From positions 1 to 18,885 of the forward strand of contig DASQHM010000010.1 of assembly GCA_035632095.1 (NCBI GenBank): a DNA stretch of 18,885 nucleotides, written 5' to 3'. Each line of letters starts with the position of its first letter. Within the stretch, counting starts at the first letter, position 1. The translations under genes were made by a program, and so were the position numbers. Shown here piece after piece: positions 1 to 6,847 of this stretch. The stretch is from DASQHM01 sp035632095 (lineage in GTDB: Bacteria; Pseudomonadota; Alphaproteobacteria; Ferrovibrionales; Ferrovibrionaceae). The notes below the pieces were generated by a model that made no database searches, had not been told where the DNA came from, and saw nothing but the letters and a program-made list of their open reading frames with translations.

Positions 1-1146
1 GAGCAGGTTGTAGTCCTTCATCCCGGACTTGGCGATCTCATCCCAGCGGTAGGTCTCGCCTGCGTCGACATGCGGCTTGTAGACAAAAGGAATCTCGGCG
101 GGAAAGCGCCGGCTCCGGGCATCGATGGCGTAGCCGATCACACGCGCGCGCTCATGGATGCGCCGTTCGTCGTAGATTGCCGGCGCATTGTGGATGCCGC
201 TGCCCTTGACGCCGAGTACCGATTTGCGGCGATGGAAACCGAAGTTCACGGTCACGCGCCAGTCGGCGCTCGTGTTGGCGAACGAGCCGTGCAGCGCCTG
301 CCGGTTGGTGATGGCCACGTCGCCCGGTTTGCAGATCATCGGCACCGCATCGGGCAGCCGTTCCGAACCGGCTTCGGCGACCAGCGCCTTGATGTCGAGC
401 TTGCCGCGCTTGTGCGAGCCGGGCACGACCCAAACGCCGTTGGCGGCGGTGCAGCCGTAGAGCTGCGCCATGAAGTTGAACCCGTGCGAGCCTTGGTCCC
501 ACTCGGCGCTGTTCCAATGGGTCACGCCATCCTGATGCCAGGCGACGGAGGCGCCGCGACCCGGCTCCTTGATGAACAAGGCCTCGTTGAACGGCACGAA
601 GTCCTCCCCGTTGATTGCGGCGGCGACCGCAAGCAACTGCGGGTGACCGTAGACGCGCAACGCGGCTTCGGAGAACTGCAGCGAGCCGAGAATGAGGTAA
701 ACGACCTCCTTCGGCGCGTCTTCGGAGGGCTTCGGCTCGAACATCTTGACCGGATGCCGGCCGTTGGCGAGCGTGGTCCCGCCGAAGGGATCGCCGAGCG
801 GCTTCGACCAGAACAGGGTCGATGCCTTGCAGTCGGCGCCAAGCGCCGGGCGGCCTTTGCGATCAGTCGGGGAACCCTGCTCGCTCGGGAGACGATCGAG
901 GATGTTCAGCAGGTCCGCCTCGATGTCGGCGAGCTCATCGGGCTGCAGCACGCCTTCGAAGATGTAGAAGCCGCAGCGCCAATAGGCATCGAGAATGTCC
1001 GGGTGCAGCTTGCCCTCGGCCGTGAAGCGGATCGGGCCGCGGTTGCCGAGCGCAAAGGCGCGTCGCTCGCCTTCTCGAAGATAAGCGCGCATGGCCGCTT
1101 CCTCGGGACCATAGTCGACGGCGAGTGCTGCATTGCGGCTGCTCAT
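1..1146 (-). CDS. PhyH-family Fe(II)/2-oxoglutarate dioxygenase, C-terminus cut by window edge
   Basis: The minus strand is open from an ATG at 1146-1144 to the first base of the window, giving 382 codons without a stop, so the C-terminus lies outside. A GGGAGGGAG ribosome binding site sits about 5 bases upstream of the ATG. The protein matches the phytanoyl-CoA dioxygenase (PhyH) fold: WHQDG with His204 and Asp206 as the HxD iron ligands, a distal His286 in ALHGS, and Arg297 eleven residues later (DWRVTVNFGF) to hold 2-oxoglutarate. This is a full facial triad plus cosubstrate arginine, so the enzyme should be active as a cytoplasmic oxygenase. No signal peptide is seen. The substrate is unknown; PhyH members hydroxylate very diverse small molecules. 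It is divergent from another 2-oxoglutarate oxygenase gene at 1569. Family assignment is firm, the reaction is not. Confidence 0.88.
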   Translation of the reverse strand, partial: MSSRNAALAVDYGPEEAAMRAYLREGERRAFALGNRGPIRFTAEGKLHPDILDAYWRCGFYIFEGVLQPDELADIEADLLNILDRLPSEQGSPTDRKGRPALGADCKASTLFWSKPLGDPFGGTTLANGRHPVKMFEPKPSEDAPKEVVYLILGSLQFSEAALRVYGHPQLLAVAAAINGEDFVPFNEALFIKEPGRGASVAWHQDGVTHWNSAEWDQGSHGFNFMAQLYGCTAANGVWVVPGSHKRGKLDIKALVAEAGSERLPDAVPMICKPGDVAITNRQALHGSFANTSADWRVTVNFGFHRRKSVLGVKGSGIHNAPAIYDERRIHERARVIGYAIDARSRRFPAEIPFVYKPHVDAGETYRWDEIAKSGMKDYNLL

Positions 1147-1229
1147 CCTGCTCCCTCCCCAGCATCGAGTTTGGCGGTACTTTGATCCCTTGAGTCTAAT
1201 ACGCGGTGTGCCGGCGAATTCTAGCATGA

Positions 1230-1243
1230 GCCGGATTTCCGGC
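1230..1243. repeat. Perfect 6-bp inverted repeat with a 2-base centre
   Basis: GCCGGA-TT-TCCGGC lies about 85 bases upstream of the minus-strand PhyH-type start. It could be a regulator-binding palindrome or a chance event in GC-rich DNA. No regulator gene is present in the window to pair it with. Confidence 0.35.
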
Positions 1244-1284
1244 GAACACGCTCGGGGCCGGCACGACAAATGGGCATTTTATCG

Positions 1285-1449
1285 ATGACCGCGGCAGCCG
1301 GCCGAAGCGCCTTTCCTCGCCTCGACGGGGATCGCGATATTGCGCTAGTCTTCCCGGGCGTTGGATTGCCTGGCGTCGAACTCATCGTCAAGCCATTCAA
1401 AATGGAAAGTCTTGCGATCAAGTTCCGTCGGACGCCCGCTCGGCGGTAA
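1285..1449 (+). pseudogene. Remnant of a response-regulator receiver domain
   Basis: The plus-strand frame from the ATG at 1285 to the TAA at 1447-1449 encodes 54 residues that read like pieces of a two-component receiver (CheY-like) domain. Residues 14-30 (DGDRDIALVFPGVGLPG) resemble the third strand and phosphorylation loop, usually of the form D-x-x-x-x-LVFTDVxLPG. Residues 31-46 (VELIVKPFKMESLAIK) resemble the conserved KPF end of the domain. The roughly 40 residues normally lying between these two parts are missing, and the phosphoacceptor Asp position reads Gly. This fits an internal deletion between two Pro-Gly sites in a dead gene. The frame extends upstream without a stop only to 1225, with no recognisable sequence there. 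The match is by eye, so a chance resemblance is possible. Confidence 0.5.
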
Positions 1450-1568
1450 ATTCAAAAGAATTAGCCCAATGCGCGGCTTGGAGATTCCCGTTAACCTCCC
1501 AACATGACGTATCGAGACGGATCATATGGCGTGCGCAGCGCCGAGCGCTCTCTGTCGGGGAGCCCGCC

Positions 1569-2261
1569 ATGACCGATTGGTATGCGCAGGCCTGCGGCAT
1601 CGTCAGAAGCATCTACCAAAAGCGAATTGCCAGCCCCTCCGTACTTGACGCCTCCATTCATTTCCCGGCTGGGCGAAAGTTCGAGGATGCGTGGCTGAGC
1701 ATACGCGCCGAAGCGCTGGCGATTGCGCAGTCGCTCGAGCAGGTGCCGCGGTTCCATGAGTTGATGGCCGAGCAGGCTTCGCTTTCCGCAAACGATGGCC
1801 GCGACTGGAGAGTGTTCGTTCTAAAGATCTATGGCGTCGAAGTGCCGCGGAATATGGAGCGCTGCCCGCAACTGTCGGCTTTGCTTCGCGAGTGTCCGGA
1901 AGTGGTCTCGGCGACATTTTCGTTCTTGGCGCCGAGAAAGCACATTCCCTATCACTGGGGTCCGTTCAAGGGCGTGCTGCGCTATCACCTCTGCCTGTCG
2001 GTTCCGCGGCTGGCGGACGGGAGGCCTGCGGTCCTGATGAACATCGACGGCAGCGAATACCGCCTTGGCGATGGCGATACCTTGCTCTGGGACGATACGT
2101 ATCCCCATGAGGTATGGAACCAAAGCGACGAAACCCGGGTTGCACTGCTGCTCGACGTTTGGCGGCAAGATATGCCGATCGACATGAGCGTTCTCTCGAG
2201 GATTCTGCTGGCCGGCATTCAAACAACGATCCGCTACCGCCAGATCGGGCAGTTCTCCTGA
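1569..2261 (+). CDS. Aspartyl/asparaginyl beta-hydroxylase-family oxygenase
   Basis: This 230-residue protein belongs to the Asp/Arg hydroxylase (PF05118-type) branch of 2-oxoglutarate oxygenases. Key residues are visible: His129 in HWGPFKG, followed by the RYH element (Arg138-His140); His180 in YPHEVWN; and Arg190 in ETRVALLLDVWR, which binds 2-oxoglutarate. Characteristically for this family, there is no Asp in an HxD arrangement. No signal peptide or membrane anchor is seen, so it is probably cytoplasmic. Family members include LpxO, which hydroxylates a lipid A acyl chain, and peptide or amino-acid hydroxylases; nothing here picks the substrate. The ATG at 1569 has GGGGAG six bases upstream. 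The gene stands alone between the divergent PhyH-type gene and the downstream ABC operon, 248 bases away. Confidence 0.85.
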   Translation: MTDWYAQACGIVRSIYQKRIASPSVLDASIHFPAGRKFEDAWLSIRAEALAIAQSLEQVPRFHELMAEQASLSANDGRDWRVFVLKIYGVEVPRNMERCPQLSALLRECPEVVSATFSFLAPRKHIPYHWGPFKGVLRYHLCLSVPRLADGRPAVLMNIDGSEYRLGDGDTLLWDDTYPHEVWNQSDETRVALLLDVWRQDMPIDMSVLSRILLAGIQTTIRYRQIGQFS

Positions 2262-2343
2262 CCGGGCCTCGGCGGCCGATTTTCCCGCTCCCGGACAGTT
2301 CGTGAACGCAAGCCCTTCTATGCCGAAGACGCGCCGATACCGG

Positions 2344-2372
2344 TTGACAGTCCAAATGCGAGTTCCTAGGCT
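2344..2372 (+). promoter_or_regulatory. Candidate housekeeping promoter for the ABC-importer operon
   Basis: A perfect TTGACA at 2344-2349 is followed after 17 bases by TAGGCT (2367-2372), which keeps the T, A and final T of the -10 consensus. It lies 138 bases upstream of the first operon ATG. The -35 is partly covered by the palindrome ACCGGT. The weak -10 makes this tentative; it could also depend on an activator. Confidence 0.4.
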
Positions 2373-2509
2373 TTTTCGCCAAGCAACAACCTGAACGAAC
2401 GCTGAACTGATCGACACAGGGCAGCGCGTGGTGGGGTTCGCGATTTAAGCTGCTGCGCGTTTGGTTTGATCTGCGAACGAATAAAAAAATCTAGGGGGGC
2501 ACGGTCGCA

Positions 2510-3538
2510 ATGGCGATTGGCGCATCGGCTGGCGATTCACCAGGTCCGCTCGGCGGTTTTCTTTCGCAATTGTTGAAGAAGCCCTCGCAGGAGCAAATCG
2601 TGCTCTTGCTGACGCTTGCGCTGCTTGTTGTCTTCAGCTTCACACTCGCCGGCTTTTCCACCGTCACCAACCTGCTGAACCTCGTCCGCAGCATCTCCAT
2701 CCTCGGCATCCTCGGCCTTGGCATGGGGATCATCGTGATCAGCCGCGGCATCGACCTCAGCGAAATCGCGATCATGGCAGGGTCCTGGGTGGTGGCGCTG
2801 ATCGAGATTCAGCGTGGCGTACCGGTTTTCTGGTCCGCGGCGCTGGCACTGGCCCTTGCCGTGTTGATCGGCGTCGCCAACGGCGTGATGGTGGCCTTCG
2901 TCGAAGCACCCGCGCTTTTCGTCACGCTCGCCACCGGGTTCGTCATCTATGGGGCGGCTTATTGGTTCGCACCCGCTTACGTGGTTTACGCGCCGAAGCC
3001 TCAGGATGCCCCGTTGTTGGCCTATCTTGGGCATGATCGCCTGTTCGGCGTTCCGTTGCCGATCATCGTCTTCGCCATCGCTGCCATCGCCATGCATCTG
3101 TTCCTGTCACGAACCTCGACCGGCCGCTTCATCTATTCCCAGGGCGACAACCCCGAGGCCGCGCGTCTCGCCGGCGTTGCGCTGCGCCCGCTGGTGGTCC
3201 TGGAATACGTCATCGTGGCGCTGCTCGGTTGGCTCGCCGGCTTGGTATGGATCGGCACCACCGGCAGCATGCAGATGATTCTCGTGCAAAGCACTTTCAT
3301 CTTCGACGTGATTCTCGTGGTCGTGCTCGGCGGCATCAGCCTGATCGGCGGCCGCGGCAGCGTTTTCAGCGTGGTGGTGGGCTGCGCCCTGATTGGCACC
3401 TTGTTCAATGCCTTCACCATCATGGACATCAACAGCGAGGTGCAGAACATCATCAAGGGGGTGGTGCTGCTTGCCGCCATCGTCCTCGATAACTGGTTGC
3501 ATCCGCGCGACGAGGAGACCGCGCGGCAGGGCGACTGA
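2510..3538 (+). CDS. Ribose-type ABC importer permease (first permease)
   Basis: The 342-residue product is an integral membrane permease of the RbsC/BPD_transp_2 family, with the usual eight or so hydrophobic segments. It forms half of the membrane channel of a CUT2-type importer. The family hallmark RGIDLS is at residues 79-84, a GDNPEAARLAGV element (equivalent to GGNxxAARLSGI) lies near residue 212, and the C-terminal VVLGGISLIGGRGS block that contacts the ATPase lies near residue 275. The first residue of the usual GGIDLS motif is Arg here. An AGGGGGG ribosome binding site at 2493-2499 precedes the ATG by about 10 bases. It is the first gene of the operon and probably pairs with the permease half of the fusion protein at 4679. 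The substrate is unknown; sugars or sugar-like polyols are usual for the family. Confidence 0.9.
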   Translation: MAIGASAGDSPGPLGGFLSQLLKKPSQEQIVLLLTLALLVVFSFTLAGFSTVTNLLNLVRSISILGILGLGMGIIVISRGIDLSEIAIMAGSWVVALIEIQRGVPVFWSAALALALAVLIGVANGVMVAFVEAPALFVTLATGFVIYGAAYWFAPAYVVYAPKPQDAPLLAYLGHDRLFGVPLPIIVFAIAAIAMHLFLSRTSTGRFIYSQGDNPEAARLAGVALRPLVVLEYVIVALLGWLAGLVWIGTTGSMQMILVQSTFIFDVILVVVLGGISLIGGRGSVFSVVVGCALIGTLFNAFTIMDINSEVQNIIKGVVLLAAIVLDNWLHPRDEETARQGD

Positions 3539-3576
3539 CAATCCGTTGCGACAGATTTCCATCAACCAAGCTCAAA

Positions 3577-3584
3577 AGGGGAGG
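3577..3584 (+). promoter_or_regulatory. Strong ribosome binding site of the binding-protein gene
   Basis: AGGGGAGG ends nine bases before the ATG at 3594. It decides the start, because the reading frame is open much further upstream into the previous gene, and that extension overlaps the permease and lacks sense. A strong site fits the need for excess binding protein over membrane subunits. Confidence 0.75.
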
Positions 3585-3593
3585 ATAAAGAAC

Positions 3594-4628
3594 ATGTTGC
3601 GGACATCATTCCTGGCAAAGGCGGCCTTGACGCTCGCCGGTTTCGCCCTGATGGCGGGGTTGCCATCGATTGCGCGCGCACAAGAGGAAACCGGCACCAA
3701 GACAGCTCACGAGCTCCGCGCCGATTACGACAAGACGTTGAAGGGCAAGACCATCGCGTTTCTGCCGATAGCGCACGGCGTGCCGCTGATGGACGAGTGG
3801 GGCCGCGTCGTCAAATCCGAGGTCGAATGGCGCGGCATGAAATTCGTCGTGCGGGATCCCAACGGTCAAATGCCGGCCATGCAGCAGGCGCTGTCCGCGC
3901 TGATCGATGAGAAGCCGGACGTGCTGATCGTGCAAAACCCCAGCGTTACCTTGCTGCAAAAGGATCTGAAGCGGGCGGAAGCGCAGGGCACGCACGTCAT
4001 CCAGATCAACATGTCGTCGAACTACAAGTCCGACGCCTTCGTCGGCGCCGACTGGTACGAAGTCGGAAAAATACTCGCCGAGGACGTGGTCAAGCAGTGC
4101 GGCACCGGCAGCGGCAAATCGGGCAAGGTGCAGATCGTCCAGGGTGAGCTCGCCGCGGCCGCCAGCGTCGATCAGATCGCCGGCATCATGGATGTTCTCA
4201 ACAAGGACAAGGCCATCAAAGTTGTCTCCAACCAGTCCGCCCAATGGGATGCCAACAACGCGCTGAACATCACGGCGACCGTGATCCAGCAGCACCCCGA
4301 CCTCTGCGCCAGCGTCGGCTTCTGGGGCATCATGGAATCCGGCGCCGCGCAGGCGATCCGCAATGCCGGCAAGATCGACCAGGTCAAAGTCTATGCTTCG
4401 GGCGAAGGCTCGCAGCTCGATTGCGATCAGGTGAATCAGGGCAACTTTTACAAGTTCCTGAGCTATACGGCCACGCAGCAAGGCTATCAGCTGGTCGATA
4501 CCGCCATCATGCTGCTGGAAAGCGGCGACAAGGCCGGCGTCAAGCATCACGAGGTCTATACGCGACCTGTCTGGCTCGACAAGACCAACGCCAGCGGCGC
4601 CAACTGCTTCCAAATACCCAAGGATTAG
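3594..4628 (+). CDS. Periplasmic sugar-type substrate-binding protein of the ABC importer
   Basis: The 344-residue product begins with a clear Sec signal peptide: basic MLRTSFLAK, a hydrophobic core, and a cleavage site after Ala29 (ARA-QEE). The mature part has the two-lobed periplasmic binding protein type I pattern (Peripla_BP_4, RbsB-like): GKTIAFLPIA at the start of lobe one, then a run over a helix into KPDVLIVQNPS, and HVIQINMSS before the hinge. It should capture the ligand in the periplasm and deliver it to the two permeases. The mature protein has four cysteines (in QCGTG, LCASV, DCDQ and NCFQ), enough for two disulfides, which is uncommon in RbsB-type proteins. Its place between two permease genes is unusual. 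The predicted ligand is a sugar or related compound, by family only. Confidence 0.9.
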   Translation: MLRTSFLAKAALTLAGFALMAGLPSIARAQEETGTKTAHELRADYDKTLKGKTIAFLPIAHGVPLMDEWGRVVKSEVEWRGMKFVVRDPNGQMPAMQQALSALIDEKPDVLIVQNPSVTLLQKDLKRAEAQGTHVIQINMSSNYKSDAFVGADWYEVGKILAEDVVKQCGTGSGKSGKVQIVQGELAAAASVDQIAGIMDVLNKDKAIKVVSNQSAQWDANNALNITATVIQQHPDLCASVGFWGIMESGAAQAIRNAGKIDQVKVYASGEGSQLDCDQVNQGNFYKFLSYTATQQGYQLVDTAIMLLESGDKAGVKHHEVYTRPVWLDKTNASGANCFQIPKD

Positions 4629-4646
4629 AGCTCCCGTCCTGACAAC

Positions 4647-4670
4647 CGCTCCCGCCATTTGGCGGGAGCG
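4647..4670 (+). promoter_or_regulatory. Perfect hairpin after the binding-protein gene, overlapping the next ribosome binding site
   Basis: CGCTCCCGCC-ATTT-GGCGGGAGCG forms a perfect 10-bp stem with a four-base loop, starting 18 bases after the binding-protein stop. No T-run follows (the next bases are CCGTGCC), so it is not a standard intrinsic terminator. The right arm holds GGCGGGAG, the only plausible ribosome binding site for the fusion gene (10 bases before the ATG at 4679). It could protect the 3' end of upstream mRNA and reduce translation of the downstream gene, giving more binding protein than permease. The structure is seen directly; the role is inferred. Confidence 0.7.
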
Positions 4671-4678
4671 CCGTGCCG

Positions 4679-6844
4679 ATGGAAACGACACTGATGGCGA
4701 TCACCACGTTGGATTCCCATAGCATCGTCAGGCGCCTGCGCGGCAGTTTTTCGCCCAGGCTCCTGCTCTCGGAACTGCTGCTGAAGCAGTGGTTCGAACC
4801 CGTCATTCCCTTCACGGTGATGCTTGGGTTGATACTGTATTTCGCCCTGACCATTCCCGAGTATGCCAGCGCGAGCAACGGACTGTCGCTGATGCGCCTC
4901 TACGCCGAGTTCGGCTTCGTGGCGCTGGGCATGGCCTTTTGCCTCATAGCCGGCGGTATCGATCTCAGCGTCGGGGCGATCTTTGCCATCTGCAATTTTG
5001 CCGCACTCTACTTTCTCTACGTGCTCGGCTTGCCGACCTGGGCGGGCGTACTGGCGACGCTAGCCGTTGGCGCCTTCATCGGCGGCGTCAACGGAGTGCT
5101 GATCGGCTACCTCAAGGCGCGGCCGTTTCTCACCACCCTGGTCACGCTGATCATTCTGCAGGCGTCGGTCAATATCCTGAATGGGCGTTACGCGACGGTT
5201 TTCGCCACCAACACGGTCGACAGCGATGCCTGGGATTTCCTTGGCGAGGGTTCCGTCCTCGGCGTGCCGATCAACGCAGCGACCTTGATCGTCGTGCTGC
5301 TCGTGGGTCACATCTTTCTCAGCCGCTCGCGCTTCGGCTGGCACCTCGTCGCCATCGGCGCCAACCGCAAGGCGGCCCGTCATGCCGGCATTCGGGTCGA
5401 GCGCATGCTGTTCGCGACCTACATGCTCGCCGGCATGCTCTGCGCCATCGCGGGCGTTTTCTACGCCGCGCGCCAATCCAGCACCGATTCCACCACCGGC
5501 GTCGGCATGAACTTTCAGGCCTTGACCGCCGTGGTGCTGGGCGGCGTGTCGCTCGCCGGGGGCAGGGGCACCGTCTGGCGCGCCATGATCGGCGGCATCA
5601 TCATCTTCGTGCTGATCAACGGACTGGTCCGTATGGGCATAGCCGGTTACCTCAGCTCGGCGCTGACCGGCCTCATCCTACTTGTTGCGGTCGGCGTCGA
5701 CGTCAAGTGGACGAAGAACCGCGGCAAGGCGGTGCAGAAGATTTACGTCAACCCGGGACTCGTGGAATTGACGCCGGCGCCGTCGCTTGAGCGTGACAGC
5801 GGCACGCCCTTTGCGCAGAACGACCGTCTGCTCGGCGTCGAGGCGATCGGCCTCGATCAAGTGGAAGGGCCCGAGGATGTGATCCTGGACCGGCAGGACC
5901 GGTTGTACGGAAGCACGCGCGACGGCAACATCATCCGCTTCTCCGGTCCCGACTTCAAAAAGCGCGAGATATTTGCCCATATCGGCGGCCGGCCCTACGG
6001 GATGCAATTCGACAAGGACGAAAACCTGATCGTCTGCGTCGGCGGCATGGGCGTCTATGGCGTACGGCCGGGCGGCGAGGTGTTCAAGGTCACCGACGAG
6101 ACCAACCGCACCTGGTACAAGCTGAACGACGACAGCCGCGTCCGCATGGCCGACGATCTCGACATCGCGCCGGACGGCAAGATCTATTTCAGCGACTGCA
6201 CCACGCGGTACGAGGCGACGACCTATGCGCTGGACGTGCTGGAGGGCCGCCCCAACGGCCGGGTGATCTGTCACGACCCGGTGACGGGCAAGACGCGCAC
6301 CCTCATCAAGCAGTTCCATTTCCCGAACGGCATTTGCGTTTCGCACGACGGAAAGTCGGTGTTCATCGCCAGCACGACGCTCTGCAAGATCTTTCGCTAT
6401 TGGCTCGATGGACCGCGCAAGGGCGAGCTGGAAATCTTCATCGATGCGCTTCCCGGCAACCCCGACAACATCAATCGCGCTTCCGACGGGACCTATTGGC
6501 TGGCGCTGGTCGGCATCCGCACGCCGACCTTCGATCTGGCGGAGCGCAAGCCCGGCTTCCGTCTGCGCATGGTGAAGCAGGTGCCGGGCGATGAATGGAT
6601 TTCGCCCGGTCTCAACCACGGCTGCGTCCTGCGGTTCAACGAGCAGGGCGAGATCCTGGAATCATTCTGGGACCCAACCGGACTGAACCATCCGACGCTG
6701 ACGTCGATGCGCGAGCACAAGGGCTACCTCTATCTCGGCGGGCTGGAGAACAACCGCATCGGGCGCATCAAACTGCATGACGTTGACGCAACCTGGACCG
6801 ATTTCGAGGCCTATTGGGGCAACAAGCGGCGCGACAAAGGTTAG
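4679..6844 (+). CDS. ABC importer permease fused to a strictosidine synthase/SMP-30-like beta-propeller
   Basis: One uninterrupted frame encodes 721 residues with two domains. Residues 1 to about 345 are a complete RbsC/BPD_transp_2 permease: GGIDLS at 92-97, GANRKAARHAGI near 228, and VVLGGVSLAGGRGT ending near 295. After a linker (about 345-390) comes a six-bladed propeller of the strictosidine synthase-like/SMP-30 gluconolactonase/LRE group, about 390-721. Candidate metal-site residues are the EGPED block (Glu396, Glu399, Asp400), Asp492-Asp493 in RMADDLD, Asn550 in FPNG, and Asp596-Asn597 in PGNPDNI. RbsC-type permeases end in the cytoplasm, so the propeller should sit there and could hydrolyse or sense the imported ligand, for example a lactone. 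GTG at 4673 and ATG at 4694 are alternative starts; ATG 4679 has the best spacing from GGCGGGAG. No frameshift or stop separates the domains. Confidence 0.88.
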   Translation: METTLMAITTLDSHSIVRRLRGSFSPRLLLSELLLKQWFEPVIPFTVMLGLILYFALTIPEYASASNGLSLMRLYAEFGFVALGMAFCLIAGGIDLSVGAIFAICNFAALYFLYVLGLPTWAGVLATLAVGAFIGGVNGVLIGYLKARPFLTTLVTLIILQASVNILNGRYATVFATNTVDSDAWDFLGEGSVLGVPINAATLIVVLLVGHIFLSRSRFGWHLVAIGANRKAARHAGIRVERMLFATYMLAGMLCAIAGVFYAARQSSTDSTTGVGMNFQALTAVVLGGVSLAGGRGTVWRAMIGGIIIFVLINGLVRMGIAGYLSSALTGLILLVAVGVDVKWTKNRGKAVQKIYVNPGLVELTPAPSLERDSGTPFAQNDRLLGVEAIGLDQVEGPEDVILDRQDRLYGSTRDGNIIRFSGPDFKKREIFAHIGGRPYGMQFDKDENLIVCVGGMGVYGVRPGGEVFKVTDETNRTWYKLNDDSRVRMADDLDIAPDGKIYFSDCTTRYEATTYALDVLEGRPNGRVICHDPVTGKTRTLIKQFHFPNGICVSHDGKSVFIASTTLCKIFRYWLDGPRKGELEIFIDALPGNPDNINRASDGTYWLALVGIRTPTFDLAERKPGFRLRMVKQVPGDEWISPGLNHGCVLRFNEQGEILESFWDPTGLNHPTLTSMREHKGYLYLGGLENNRIGRIKLHDVDATWTDFEAYWGNKRRDKG

Positions 6845-6847
6845 AGC

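Larger units (their letters stand above)
1147..1568. other. Spacer between divergent oxygenase genes
   Basis: This 422-base stretch separates the two divergent oxygenase genes and must contain both start regions. It holds a receiver-domain relic (1285-1449), a perfect inverted repeat at 1230-1243, and a small AATTC-AAAA-GAATT hairpin at 1449-1462. Just before the plus-strand gene is GGGGAG (1557-1562), a well-placed ribosome binding site for the ATG at 1569. I could not identify a convincing -35/-10 pair for either gene. Short minus-strand reading frames here have no recognisable product and mostly mirror the relic. Confidence 0.6.

Noticed and set aside
70..1185. Long plus-strand open frame of 371 codons over the left end
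   Set aside because: It is antisense to the PhyH-type gene, which has complete catalytic motifs and a ribosome binding site. The plus-strand translation is Arg/Ala/Val-rich without any recognisable domain.
4647..4670. Hairpin taken as an intrinsic terminator of the binding-protein gene
   Set aside because: No T-run follows, and the next gene begins nine bases later with the rest of the transporter, so full termination here would disconnect the operon.
3606..4691. Minus-strand frame of 361 codons opposite the binding-protein gene
   Set aside because: It mirrors the codon structure of the clearly real binding protein and has no family features; long antisense frames are expected in GC-rich coding DNA.
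5700..5870. Permease-propeller fusion as an artefact of a sequencing frameshift
   Set aside because: The frame is continuous across the linker without a stop, and no internal ribosome binding site with a start codon was seen at the junction. Both halves share codon style.
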